A DNA stretch of 62,713 nt from Clostridiaceae bacterium (lineage in GTDB: Bacteria; Bacillota; Clostridia; SK-Y3). Position 1 is the first letter of the stretch, and each line of letters begins with the position of its first letter. This document shows, piece by piece, positions 34,608 to 44,221 of the stretch. Location: positions 1 through 62,713 of the forward strand of contig JAAYHJ010000025.1 in NCBI GenBank assembly GCA_012735465.1, in the 5' to 3' direction. A program made the translations under genes and the position numbers. The notes beneath the pieces were generated by a model. The model was given only the letters and a program-made list of their open reading frames with translations, searched no databases and was not told the origin of the DNA.

Positions 34608-36851
34608 TTATAACAGTATAACGGTATGCTGTCCAAGCGACTCCAACATTTCCAACTCCCTTTTATGACATGTAAACAGGATTACCTGCCTGTTTTGCGA
34701 CTCTTTAATCAAAAAGGATAATGTACTCTTCAACCTTTCATCATCGTACTGGGAAAACGGTTCGTCAAGTATGAGGGGCAGTGTTTCCCTGCCTGATAAC
34801 AGGCGCATAAGTGCCAGCCTAAAGGCAAAATAAATCTGATCCAACGTCCCACTGCTAAATACTTCCGCCTCCTTTATACCCTGGCTACCATGGCGTACCA
34901 CAAGATTCAACTGCGTGTCCATGTCCATGGACTGATACCTGCCTGCGGTTACTTCCTCCAAAATGCTGCCGGCATATCGGTTAAGCAAGGGAATATAATC
35001 CTTTTGCATTTCAGCAAGGGCCCGGCTAAGGAAATCCTTTGCAATATCTACGGCTTCGAGAGTTTGCTCATATTCCTTTTTCTCTTTTAAAGCTTCTTCC
35101 AACTGTTCCTCTATATCACCCGGATGACGGTATTCCCGGGATATTATCTCCATTTCCTTTGCTTTTGCAGAAATGTCCAATTCAACTTCTTTCTGTTGCT
35201 GCCTTTTCTCTTCCAACCATTTTTCTATTTCAGCGATACCGGTTTTATCGATTACTCCGTATTTTTGTGCAATCTTTTCATAACATGCATCATCCATGGG
35301 TTGCAGGTTATTCCACTCCCCGCTGCTAATTGTTTTTTCTGCAACCTCCAGGCTTTGCTGAGCTGCCTTTATTTCCCGTTCATTGTTTTCCATATTATTA
35401 AGGCATTGCTTGTAACGGTTCAGGTCTTGCCTTAAACCAAAAACAATATCCGGGAGCTCATCCTTTCGTACATTTAAAATTCCCATGTTTTCCAGCTTTT
35501 CGACCACTGACTTTATGCAGCTTTCCTTTTCATCCGCAAGCAGATTTAGCTCCTTTTCAAAATTGTATATCAAAGCCTCCAATACCTGCAGTCTTTCCCT
35601 TGATTTTGATTCCTGCTCCAGGGTATCCTTCTGTTTTATTTGCAATTGGCCAATCCTGTTGCTTATCTTTTTTGTCCACAACCCCATTATAACCGCTATT
35701 ACCGGAATCAACAGCATCAACATATATGCCGGCTTGAAACTTTTCCCAAGTACAAGCCCAGCCGATAAACACAGCCCTCCAAGTATCAACCCGGCAGCAG
35801 TAATCCGTTTGCATCGGTTCTGCAGATCCTTTATTTGATTATTTATAAAACCCTTTTCTTCATCGGTAACGGATTTTCCCAGTTTTTCTTTTTGGTCTAT
35901 GTTCAATTTAATTTTATTTTTCACCTCTTCTATACGGATGTCCAGAAGGCTTATCTTATCAACCTTTCTTTCCATATCGACCAAATCCTGTTCATTAATT
36001 GCAGCAACATAACCATATTCATTCATTTGTCGCGCAAGCTCACTTTTCTTCTCCAAGAGCCTTTTAAGCTTATGCTTTAAATCCATGCAGTGCTGCACAA
36101 TTTTATGGGTCCTATGTTGCTTAAGCAGAAGCAATTCCTCTATTTCCTTCTTTATGGCCTGCAATCTGTCATTTAGCTCATTTAACCGTTTCTGCAAGCA
36201 TTGTATGGCTTTAACGTTTTCCAGCGCTTTATCCCTCTGTACCTCCAAATCATATATGATTTGATTTACCTGTACAAGCTTTTTATTCTTTCCGGTAATC
36301 CCTAAACCTATGGCTTCTTTAATCTTATCCAGCTCTTTTATTGCACGGCTGTAATCAATGTCTTCATCTCCATATTGACTTAGCCGCAATAAACGTTCTC
36401 CCGTATCCTTACGATTCTTTTTTTCAATTACCGCTCCCATCTGACGAACAAATATGGACGATTCAAACAGGGTTTTGTTTAATCCCGTCTGTTCTTCCAT
36501 AAACATAACCCTTCCTTTTTGAACAGGAAACTGTCCGGTAATTTCTTTATAAGGTTCCAATGAGTAAATATGCGTCCTTTTTTTATTAAAATCCTTTTCC
36601 ACCGTATAGGTCTGCCCGTTGTCAAGGGTATAGGTAATTTCATTGGATGAACCAAACCCCTTCGCACCCCACGGCAGATATTTTATCTCTTCCTTTTTAT
36701 CAAGATCATATAAAATTGCTTTTATGAACGCCTGAATTGTGGATTTGCCCGATTCATTCATGCCATATATGATATTTAATCCCTTGTTCAGCTTTAGCTC
36801 TTTTTTATCAAATTTACCAAACTGATTAATACGTATTCTTTCAATAATCAC
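34608..36851 (-). CDS. YhaN-type SMC/Rad50-like ATPase with membrane hairpin
   Basis: 747-aa ABC-type ATPase of the YhaN/SbcC group. Walker A is GMNESGKST (about residues 30-38); the C-terminal part has SSGTLDQIYFAFRLAL (signature-like) and LPLILDEPFSQYDD (Walker B). Two long coiled coils flank a hydrophobic hairpin (about 352-395), so it is probably membrane-associated. There is no CxxC zinc hook, unlike SbcC/Rad50. With its partner YhaO it should form an SbcCD-like complex that handles DNA ends or hairpins; in Bacillus YhaO-YhaN's exact role is little known. Starts with GTG after AAAGGATGAG, 14 bases after yhaO. Confidence 0.85.
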   Translation of the reverse strand: MIIERIRINQFGKFDKKELKLNKGLNIIYGMNESGKSTIQAFIKAILYDLDKKEEIKYLPWGAKGFGSSNEITYTLDNGQTYTVEKDFNKKRTHIYSLEPYKEITGQFPVQKGRVMFMEEQTGLNKTLFESSIFVRQMGAVIEKKNRKDTGERLLRLSQYGDEDIDYSRAIKELDKIKEAIGLGITGKNKKLVQVNQIIYDLEVQRDKALENVKAIQCLQKRLNELNDRLQAIKKEIEELLLLKQHRTHKIVQHCMDLKHKLKRLLEKKSELARQMNEYGYVAAINEQDLVDMERKVDKISLLDIRIEEVKNKIKLNIDQKEKLGKSVTDEEKGFINNQIKDLQNRCKRITAAGLILGGLCLSAGLVLGKSFKPAYMLMLLIPVIAVIMGLWTKKISNRIGQLQIKQKDTLEQESKSRERLQVLEALIYNFEKELNLLADEKESCIKSVVEKLENMGILNVRKDELPDIVFGLRQDLNRYKQCLNNMENNEREIKAAQQSLEVAEKTISSGEWNNLQPMDDACYEKIAQKYGVIDKTGIAEIEKWLEEKRQQQKEVELDISAKAKEMEIISREYRHPGDIEEQLEEALKEKKEYEQTLEAVDIAKDFLSRALAEMQKDYIPLLNRYAGSILEEVTAGRYQSMDMDTQLNLVVRHGSQGIKEAEVFSSGTLDQIYFAFRLALMRLLSGRETLPLILDEPFSQYDDERLKSTLSFLIKESQNRQVILFTCHKRELEMLESLGQHTVILL

Positions 36852-36865
36852 CCATGCTCATCCTT

Positions 36866-37999
36866 TCATACTGCAGTCGGTATCCTGCCGTCCATAGCCT
36901 CCAGTCCCATATACAGTGCTTTAAGAAGTATCTCTTTTTTATTGGCATCCTCCGTTTGTTCAATCTCCTGTAACATATTGCGTACAAAAATACCTTTTAA
37001 ATTGCACTGATTTTTTAAATCGTCCAGGTGAATATCAGGGCAAGTCCGGTCAATAAGCATAAGGTGGTAACAATGATGCCTGTTTCTTGCCAGCATAAGT
37101 ACCGTATCAATCTCCAGGTCTTTGTTTTTTCTACCTGTAAAAATCACTCTTACCAGGTGTTCCTTCATGATTTCAAGTTTTTGTTTTAACAATCCTTCTG
37201 CTTCTTCCATGCTCACGATTCCCGAAACATCTATTTCAACGGTTATACACTTTCTTCTGCCAATAGGTATAAACTTAGTCTTTGTGCCCTTTTGCCCAAT
37301 GCTACCCAGTATAATGCCGTGCTCACCCGGCTCATCAAAGCCCAGAGGTTCGGGGCTGCCGCAGTACAATATTTTGGGACTGTCCCTTTCCTCATCTAAT
37401 TTACAGTGCTTATGAATATGGCCCAAAGCTATATAATCAAAATCCAAAGCTTTTAAATACTGGCTGTTTATTGGATGATATGGACAATCGTCTTGGCCGC
37501 CGTCCACCGTTCCATGGGTAACCAATATATTAATACCATCCTTTTTAATGCCATTTAAACCTTCCAGCATGGACCGGTACTGTTGCTTATTTATAAAGCC
37601 CGTACCATAAACAGTAGTATCCAGCTCTTTTATATGTACTCCTTCCACTGTACCCTTAAATATATGTACATTGTCCGGCCATCTCAAGGTAGCATAATAG
37701 GAGTTGGCAACATACGGATCATGATTACCCGGAGATATGAACACTTTCACATCCGGAATACGGCTTAATTGCTGAAGTATAAACAAGGCCGTACTGCGGC
37801 TCATGTACTCATGTTCAAATAAATCGCCGCATATAAAAAGCATGTGCACTCCATAACTGATTGCTTTGTCAATTATGGCTGAAAAGGCATCCCTCAGCTC
37901 CTGCCTCCTGTTCTTTGCCTGTTCATCATTCATGCCTGTTGATGTAAAACGGGCATCAAGATGAATGTCCCCACAATGTATAAAGGTAATGTCCCTCAT
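36866..37999 (-). CDS. YhaO-type DNA repair metallophosphoesterase
   Basis: 377-aa SbcD/Mre11-like nuclease subunit. Calcineurin-like metal motifs are all present: GDIHLD (about 10-15), CGDLFE (about 56-61), SPGNHDP (about 88-94), VTHGT and LGHIHKH (near 195). These bind two metals for phosphodiester cleavage. A C-terminal capping region (about 270-377) follows. It pairs with the adjacent YhaN-like ATPase. ATG with GGGGGA upstream; divergent from ugd. Confidence 0.9.
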   Translation of the reverse strand: MRDITFIHCGDIHLDARFTSTGMNDEQAKNRRQELRDAFSAIIDKAISYGVHMLFICGDLFEHEYMSRSTALFILQQLSRIPDVKVFISPGNHDPYVANSYYATLRWPDNVHIFKGTVEGVHIKELDTTVYGTGFINKQQYRSMLEGLNGIKKDGINILVTHGTVDGGQDDCPYHPINSQYLKALDFDYIALGHIHKHCKLDEERDSPKILYCGSPEPLGFDEPGEHGIILGSIGQKGTKTKFIPIGRRKCITVEIDVSGIVSMEEAEGLLKQKLEIMKEHLVRVIFTGRKNKDLEIDTVLMLARNRHHCYHLMLIDRTCPDIHLDDLKNQCNLKGIFVRNMLQEIEQTEDANKKEILLKALYMGLEAMDGRIPTAV

Positions 38000-38065
38000 A
38001 CCCAGTCCCCCAAAAATATGTTTTATATATTATACATTATCATACAAGAATCAAACAACAATAAT

Positions 38066-38107
38066 AAAACAGGATAATAAACATGGGCTATGTTTTTATC
38101 CTGTTTT
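38066..38107. other. Long orphan hairpin in the yhaO-ugd intergenic region
   Basis: An 18-bp stem with one bulge (38066-38084 with 38090-38107) and a 5-base loop (GGGCT) sits in the 341-base gap 38000-38340. It looks like a terminator, yet no gene ends here on either strand. A weaker hairpin (AACAGGG 38244-38250 with CCCTGTT 38267-38273) lies nearer ugd. The flanking genes are divergent, so the gap must also hold two promoters; none is convincing. No small gene with a ribosome site was found. Confidence 0.5.
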
Positions 38108-38340
38108 ATGTTTTTATCATCCTCTATTCAAACTTCATAGATTTCTAAATATTATCCGGCATCTTTAAATTCTTTTCACTGCAATAATTTATTCGACGCA
38201 AAACAAGAAAAATCCTTCAAATAAATATTTTTATTATCCAGGAAACAGGGCCAGGACCTCATAGAACCCTGTTCAACAATAACATTTCGGCCACTGCAAT
38301 CATATTATGATAATATAAAAACTTTTTTGGAGGATTAACT

Positions 38341-39630
38341 ATGGATATTTGTATACTAGGTACAGGATATGTGGGCCTGGCTACGGGCGCATGTCTGGCC
38401 GATATAGGTAATAATGTTATATGTGCGGACATTGATGAAGGGAAAATAATGCATCTTAACAATGGACGGATTCCAATATATGAGCCGGGACTCGAGGATT
38501 TAATCCGTAAAAATCAAGGTAATAATAAGATTACCTTTACAACGGATATTCATAAAGCAATACATAATTCAAAAATTGTGTTTATTGCCGTTGGTACGCC
38601 CCCCGATAAGGATGGAAGTGCGGATTTAACCTTTGTTTTACAAGCGGCACGGGATATTGCCGCATCCTTAAATGATTATAAAATTATTGTGGCTAAAAGC
38701 ACCGTCCCTGTCGGGACAACTAATAAAATTAAAGAAATCATAACTCAAAACAAAAAAAATGATATTTCTTTCTCCATAGTTTCAAATCCTGAATTTTTAA
38801 AAGAAGGTTCAGCAATTAAAGATATTTTTGAAGGAGACCGTATAATAATTGGGGCAGAGGACCCAAAAGCCATTGAACTCATGAAAAAATTATACGAGCC
38901 ATTAAACATACCCATTCATGTAACCGATATTGTCAGCGCCGAATTAATAAAATATGCTTCAAATGCCTTTTTAGCAACAAAAATATCCTTCATAAATGAA
39001 ATTGCAAACATTTGTGAAAAGGTTGGGGCAGATGTGGTTGAAGTAGCCAAGGGAATGGGAATGGACAAGAGAATTGGTCTGGACTTCTTAAAAGCAGGTA
39101 TAGGCTATGGAGGCTCATGTTTCCCGAAGGATGTAAAAGCAATAGCTGCCACCGCAAGGCAGCATGGATATAAATTCAGGATTATTGAAGCAGTGATGGA
39201 AGTCAACCAAATACAAAGGGAACGGATTACAGAAAAAATACTGGCCCTGATTGATACTATTGAAAAACCCACAGTAGGTTTACTGGGCCTTGCATTCAAA
39301 CCCAACACGGACGACCTAAGAGAAGCCCCTTCCTTATACGTTATAGAAAAATTAATTGAAAAGGGGATTACCGTTAAAGCCTACGATCCCATTGCCAACG
39401 AAAAAGCAAAAGAAATATTCCCCCAAATTGAGTACTGTCAAAATGCCTATGATGCATGCAAAGATGCCGATGTTCTTTCAATTATCACCGATTGGGAGGA
39501 ATTTGCAAGCCTGGACCTCAATAAAGTACGCAGCTTAATGAAAACCCCGGCTATAGTGGATGCAAGAAATATTTTTGAGCCAGAACAAATAACCGGTATG
39601 GGGTTTAATTATGTATCCGTTGGCAGATAA
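38341..39630 (+). CDS. ugd: UDP-glucose 6-dehydrogenase
   Basis: 429-aa cytosolic enzyme oxidising UDP-glucose to UDP-glucuronate with two NAD+. N-terminal Rossmann motif GTGYVGLATGACLAD (about 7-21), central helix, and the catalytic Cys260 in GGSCFPKD; C-terminal LGLAFKPNTDDLREAPS. Length is normal. ATG after TTTGGAGG. It opens the polysaccharide locus; its product can be the substrate of the epimerase at 45.8 kb, giving UDP-galacturonate, which is inference from gene order. Single gene, convergent with the glycosyltransferases. Confidence 0.95.
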   Translation: MDICILGTGYVGLATGACLADIGNNVICADIDEGKIMHLNNGRIPIYEPGLEDLIRKNQGNNKITFTTDIHKAIHNSKIVFIAVGTPPDKDGSADLTFVLQAARDIAASLNDYKIIVAKSTVPVGTTNKIKEIITQNKKNDISFSIVSNPEFLKEGSAIKDIFEGDRIIIGAEDPKAIELMKKLYEPLNIPIHVTDIVSAELIKYASNAFLATKISFINEIANICEKVGADVVEVAKGMGMDKRIGLDFLKAGIGYGGSCFPKDVKAIAATARQHGYKFRIIEAVMEVNQIQRERITEKILALIDTIEKPTVGLLGLAFKPNTDDLREAPSLYVIEKLIEKGITVKAYDPIANEKAKEIFPQIEYCQNAYDACKDADVLSIITDWEEFASLDLNKVRSLMKTPAIVDARNIFEPEQITGMGFNYVSVGR

Positions 39631-39636
39631 AGCACA

Positions 39637-39655
39637 GGGGCAAGTTCTTTGCCCC
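39637..39655. terminator. Bidirectional terminator after ugd
   Basis: GGGGCAA (39637-39643) pairs with TTGCCCC (39649-39655) around a 5-base loop between two convergent stop codons; flanking ACA/TGT can extend the stem. T-rich sequence follows on the plus strand. Confidence 0.7.
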
Positions 39656-39662
39656 TATGTTA

Positions 39663-40742
39663 TTATTCTATAAAACTTGAATAAAGATGTTCAAGCTTTT
39701 TTGCTTGCGTATACTTATTAAAGTTTTCTTCCACATTCTTTCTGCCGAATAAACCCATATCTTCCCACACCTCGGGATGGTCAACCAGGTAGATTAACTT
39801 ATCAGCCAATTGAGCCACATCTCTTTCAGGAACCAGGAAGCCGTTTTTCCCGTTCTTAACCACACAGGGTATTCCCGAATGGTATGTAGAAACCACCGGC
39901 ATTCCCGTTGCACACGCCTCTTTTAAAACATTGGGTATCCCTTCCTCATTACCCGAGGAAGAAACAACCGACGGCAAGCAAAATATATGATGTTTATGCA
40001 TTACATCAACAATTTTGTCATGGGGTATAAAATTAATCATCCTTATTTTATGGGTAAGGTTTAAATTGGCAATCATTTTTGCTAAATTACGTTTTAAAGG
40101 GCCTTCGCCTACAATTGACAGCTCTGTATAAGGCCTTACCTTTACAACCCTGTGGAAAGCTTTTATAAGATACTCAAGTCCCTTTTTTTCCGTTAAACGG
40201 GCAACGCAAAGGATTTTTACATTTTCATTATTTTTTATTGTCCTGGGCTTATACCAAAACTTTTCTACATTTACGCCGCTCCACAAAACAGTGATTTTAT
40301 GCGGAGGGCATCCGGCACCTATAAGGTTTTCCTTAAGCTTTGGTGATACGGTTATTATATGGTCCGTATTGGGAAACAGTATTCTTTTATACTTTGATAA
40401 AATTAAAGGTTGTTTCAAGTTCTGGGAAGCATCATATCCGTGAAAGGATACGATGCACGGTAACTGAATTGATTTTATCAATTCAAAATATTTAAGAAAG
40501 GAAGTGCCAAATTTAACGTGAATCAAACGTACATTCTTTCTTTTAATGATTCTTGAAAAATAATTATTTATTCTATATATATTGGTGCAGGTATACACAT
40601 TTTTAAAGGGAAACAGTTCTTCATTTTCCCTTTTTGCAGTCAATACAATAACATTGTACTCTTTTATACCTGTAATTTCTTCATAAATAAAGGTTTGGGT
40701 AACAGGAAGAAATTCATCGACCAATACTGCTACCGTGTCCAA
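39663..40742 (-). CDS. Family-4-type glycosyltransferase, paralogue C
   Basis: 359-aa GT-B retaining glycosyltransferase. N-terminal domain from residue 1 (DTVAVLVDEFLPVTQTFIYEEIT) with the acceptor-side motif SFHGYDAS; C-terminal donor domain with CVARLTEKKGLEYLI and the Glu-rich sugar-nucleotide motif EGIPNVLKEACATGMPVV. No signal or membrane segment, so it acts at the cytosolic face. It is closely similar throughout to the genes at 41873-43030 and 43058-44140. The start is TTG with AGGAGATG seven bases upstream. Last gene of the minus-strand cluster. Donor and acceptor unknown. Confidence 0.88.
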   Translation of the reverse strand: MDTVAVLVDEFLPVTQTFIYEEITGIKEYNVIVLTAKRENEELFPFKNVYTCTNIYRINNYFSRIIKRKNVRLIHVKFGTSFLKYFELIKSIQLPCIVSFHGYDASQNLKQPLILSKYKRILFPNTDHIITVSPKLKENLIGAGCPPHKITVLWSGVNVEKFWYKPRTIKNNENVKILCVARLTEKKGLEYLIKAFHRVVKVRPYTELSIVGEGPLKRNLAKMIANLNLTHKIRMINFIPHDKIVDVMHKHHIFCLPSVVSSSGNEEGIPNVLKEACATGMPVVSTYHSGIPCVVKNGKNGFLVPERDVAQLADKLIYLVDHPEVWEDMGLFGRKNVEENFNKYTQAKKLEHLYSSFIE

Positions 40743-40753
40743 TTTAACATCTC

Positions 40754-41871
40754 CTATCTGTTAAGCGGTTCGAGTACCTTTCTGGCCCGCTTTGTCCATG
40801 TATAGTTTTTGATAAAATCCTTATAAGCTTTTTTTTCTATGCGGGTTTTAAGTTCAGCATTATTTATTAATTCCCCTATGGCTTTCTGCCACTTCCCCAC
40901 ATCATCAGGGGGGCAAAGCAAACAGTTTACCCTGTCATAAAGTACATCTTTCAGTATAATGTCTGAAGCAATAATTGCTTTTGAATGTGCCATATAATCA
41001 AATATCTTCAGGGGACATATCCACCGGCTGTTATCAATACCTCCTCCGAAGGTTTTTACTTTCTTCTGATAGGGTGCAAGCACTATATCAAAATATTTGT
41101 AGTATTTACTTAAGGAGCCGGGGGGAATAAAACCATAAAAAATTATGTTTTTATTATTTATAACCTTCTTCCAATGCCGTATATCTTCTTTGGTCCCTCC
41201 AATTACGTGGAAGTCTATATCCGGAAAACGGTCGGCCAACTTTTGTATCATCTCCATCCCTTTGCCGGGATACAAATGGCCTATATATCCAATCTTTATT
41301 TTAGTATTGCGGCCCGGAAGCTCGGGTACATCACCCTTATCCCTTGACGGAACAGGCAAGCTGCTGCCGTTATGGGCAACCAATATCCTGTCCCTGGCCC
41401 TGGGGAATATCTTTATATATTCTCTGCGCAATGCGTTGGAGGTTGCTACAATGTACTTTAAATTTTTGCTTTTCAAAAGCTTTGCTATATCCCTTGCGGT
41501 ATCGGAGTCCTTTGGGGGTTCATGTACTTCTAATATCATGGGTATTCCTATCCTTGCAGCTCTTATAAAATTTTTATAATCATCCCTCCCATAAAACAGG
41601 TCAGGCAACTCTTCCTGGGAGCTAATCTTATACCTGTTTCCCTTATAAAGCCATTTTCGTTCTTTTAGCTCTGAAAAAATTTGTTTCTTAATCTGAAATT
41701 TTTTTCAACACCATAATATGCAAAGACCTTTTTTAGGTATTCATTGGAGGTACGGCAGTACAATACCACCTCGTGACCTATTTGAGTAAAAGCTTCACAC
41801 ATTTTCATTACCTGATAACTGTTTGCAGATTTACTGGGGATTATGGATTTTGAAATATAGGCAATTTTCAT
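40754..41871 (-). pseudogene. Frameshifted family-4-type glycosyltransferase
   Basis: Two reading frames make one protein. From the ATG at 41869-41871 (GGAGAAGGGG upstream) the sequence MKIAYISKSIIPSKSANSY runs 68 codons to a stop at 41665; the rest (ELPDLFYGRDDY onward, GHLYPGKGMEMI, ending at 40754) is in another frame. Adding one base to the six-T run (A's at 41674-41679 on the plus strand) joins them into 372 uninterrupted codons, a normal length. So it is a single-base loss in a homopolymer: a real mutation, a phase-variable tract, a sequencing error or, less likely, programmed slippage. It starts one base after the stop of the upstream paralogue. It is not a copy of the three paralogues around it. 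Confidence 0.82.
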
Positions 41872-41872
41872 C

Positions 41873-43030
41873 TTATCCCCTTCTCCTCTCCCTATCCGCC
41901 AATTTGTAAACAACATACTTTCCAGCCCTTGCACCCTTATTTCGTCTGGGATTCTTGAGCAATTGATAATAAATATTTTCAAGTTTTTCCGACTGTTTGT
42001 CCTTGCTAAAATTCTCTACCACATATTTTCTTCCATGCTGTCCCATTTCTTCCCAGATCTCAGGATGGTCAATTAAATATATAAGCCTATCGGTCAAATT
42101 TTTTACATCCCTTTCTGCAACAAGAAAACCGCTCTTACCATCCTGAACCAGTTCCGGGATACCTGAATGATATGTAGATACCACCGGCATTCCCGTTGCC
42201 AGGGCTTCTTTTAATACGGTAGGAAGGCCTTCTTCATCTCCCTGGGAAGAGGTAACCGACGGAAGGCAAAATATATGGTGCTTATGCATTATATTGGGTA
42301 TTTCATCATGGGGCACGTAATCCATTATTCTTGCTTTATCCTTAAGCCCCAGTTCTGATATTTTATACTCCAGTTTTTCTTTTAACTCACCCTGCCCCAC
42401 AATCAGAAGCTCAGTATCAGGCCTTTCTTTTGCCACCATTGCAAAGGATTCAATAAGGTATTCAAGCCCCTTTTTTTCAGTCAATCGTGCAACACATAAA
42501 ATTTTCACCGGTTCCTTTTCATTTAACTTACGGGGCATGTAGCTAAATTTCTCCACATCTATGCCACCGGACAAAACGGTTATCTTATGTTCGGGACATC
42601 CTGCATTTACGAGATTATTCTTTAGCTTTTGGGAAACCGTTATCACATGGTCCACTTTCGGAAAAAGCTTTTCCCTATATTTATTCAGGGTATAGTTGTT
42701 TTTTAATTCATAGGAAGCATCAAAACCATGGAAAGTTACCACAACAGGCAGATTGGAAATCATTTTTAAGCCCAGCAAGTAAAGGGCGGACGTACCAAAT
42801 TGAAAGTGTAAAAGCTTAATTTTTTCCTTTTTAATAATATGTGAAAACTCCCTGATTGCTGTTATATCACTCTTGGCAACATATAGCTTTTTATATGGAA
42901 AACAGGATTCATTTTGTCTATTAAGAGTTAAAGCAATAACATTATAGTTCTTTATTGCAGTGATTTCATCATAAATAAAGGTTTGGGTAATGGGTAGAAA
43001 TATCAACGTTATAACTCCTATGGTATCCAT
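41873..43030 (-). CDS. Family-4-type glycosyltransferase, paralogue B
   Basis: 385-aa GT-B glycosyltransferase closely related to its neighbours: N-terminal IFLPITQTFIYDEIT, central TFHGFDAS and HVITVSQKLKNNL, donor domain CVARLTEKKGLEYLI and EGLPTVLKEALATGMPVVS. It has about 25 extra basic residues at the C-terminus (RRNKGARAGKY...RERRRG), perhaps a membrane-surface contact. ATG with AAAGGA ten bases upstream. The frameshifted gene starts one base after its stop, so they are translationally coupled. Confidence 0.88.
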   Translation of the reverse strand: MDTIGVITLIFLPITQTFIYDEITAIKNYNVIALTLNRQNESCFPYKKLYVAKSDITAIREFSHIIKKEKIKLLHFQFGTSALYLLGLKMISNLPVVVTFHGFDASYELKNNYTLNKYREKLFPKVDHVITVSQKLKNNLVNAGCPEHKITVLSGGIDVEKFSYMPRKLNEKEPVKILCVARLTEKKGLEYLIESFAMVAKERPDTELLIVGQGELKEKLEYKISELGLKDKARIMDYVPHDEIPNIMHKHHIFCLPSVTSSQGDEEGLPTVLKEALATGMPVVSTYHSGIPELVQDGKSGFLVAERDVKNLTDRLIYLIDHPEIWEEMGQHGRKYVVENFSKDKQSEKLENIYYQLLKNPRRNKGARAGKYVVYKLADRERRRG

Positions 43031-43057
43031 AAAGCATGTATCCTTTCCTAATAATAT

Positions 43058-44140
43058 TTATTCTTTTATTATATTGGAATACAATTCTTCAACCTTTCTG
43101 GCTTGCTTATACTTATCAAAATTCTTTTCTGCATGCTCTCTCCCACGCCTCCCCATTTCAAGCCAGGTATCCGGATTATCAATCAGGTAAATTAGCTTTT
43201 CTGCCAGTTGGACGGGGTTTCTTTCTTCTACAAGAAAGCCGTTTATACCGTCCTGAATTACATGAGGTATGCCGGAATGGTACGTAGAAACAATGGGCAT
43301 TCCGGTAGCCTGGGCCTCTTTTAACACATTAGGGGTTCCTTCTTCCGTACCGTCTGCCTTAACGACGGACGGAAGACAAAATATATGGTGTTTGTGCAAT
43401 ATATCAGGAATCTTATAATGGGGAACAAATCCTTTAATTTTTACTTTTTTGCCAAGGCCCAGTTTATAAATTTGCTCATTAAGCTTTACTTTAAGCTCAC
43501 CTTCCCCAACAATTAAAAGCTCCGTATTAGGCCTTTCTTTTACAACTTTTGCAAAGGATTCAATAAGATATTTGAGTCCTTTTGCACTTGTAAGACGGGC
43601 AATGGAAAGGATTTTAACCGTTTCACCGTCTTTAATTTTTCTTGGTTTATAATAAAATTTTTCTAAATCTATACCACTCCATAAAACAGTTATCTTATCC
43701 TTTGGGCATCCTGCATTAACCAGGTTATCCTTAAGCTTTTGGGATACGGTTATTATATGGTCCGCCTTAGGAAATAATTTCTTCTGATACTCATTTAAAA
43801 CCAATGGATTATTTAAAACACCGGAAGCATCATAACCATGGAAGGATACTATAAGGGGTAATCCGGTCATCTTTTTTAAATCCAAGTATCTAAGGGCAGA
43901 TGTACCAAATTTTATATGTATCAGCTTAACATCATTTTTTTTGATGGTTCTTGAAAATTCTGTCAAAGGATTCAAGAAGTTTTTACATGTGTATACGTTT
44001 TTGTAAGGATACAAATTTGCATTTTCCCTTTTCCTGGTAAGTACCAAAATGTTGTATTTTTTAATGGCAGTAATTTCTTCGTATATATAAGTTCTTATAT
44101 CAAGAAGAAACCTATCCACTACTACGGCTATGGTTTGCAT
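43058..44140 (-). CDS. Family-4-type glycosyltransferase, paralogue A
   Basis: 360-aa GT-B glycosyltransferase of the same subfamily: VVDRFLLDIRTYIYEEIT at the N-terminus, SFHGYDAS, HIITVSQKLKDNL, IARLTSAKGLKYLI and EGTPNVLKEAQATGMPIVS. It lies 27 bases before paralogue B. The three copies share length, order of motifs and direction, pointing to tandem duplication followed by divergence, probably to give different linkages in one polymer. ATG after GAGAGGATG. Confidence 0.88.
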   Translation of the reverse strand: MQTIAVVVDRFLLDIRTYIYEEITAIKKYNILVLTRKRENANLYPYKNVYTCKNFLNPLTEFSRTIKKNDVKLIHIKFGTSALRYLDLKKMTGLPLIVSFHGYDASGVLNNPLVLNEYQKKLFPKADHIITVSQKLKDNLVNAGCPKDKITVLWSGIDLEKFYYKPRKIKDGETVKILSIARLTSAKGLKYLIESFAKVVKERPNTELLIVGEGELKVKLNEQIYKLGLGKKVKIKGFVPHYKIPDILHKHHIFCLPSVVKADGTEEGTPNVLKEAQATGMPIVSTYHSGIPHVIQDGINGFLVEERNPVQLAEKLIYLIDNPDTWLEMGRRGREHAEKNFDKYKQARKVEELYSNIIKE

Positions 44141-44221
44141 GTCAGGGTCATCCTCTCACTAGCTGTGTTAAATATGCCATTCTCAAAATATGATATTCTA
44201 AAAATATATCAATGGTTACAG

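Noticed and set aside
38259-38462. 67-codon minus-strand frame overlapping the start of ugd
   Set aside because: Antisense to the highly conserved Rossmann region of ugd, with no ribosome site.
41665-41720. Programmed -1 frameshift as the main explanation for the split glycosyltransferase
   Set aside because: The run reads AAA TTT TTT CAG in the zero frame, not a proper X-XXY-YYZ heptamer, and I see no strong downstream hairpin; a homopolymer length change is simpler.
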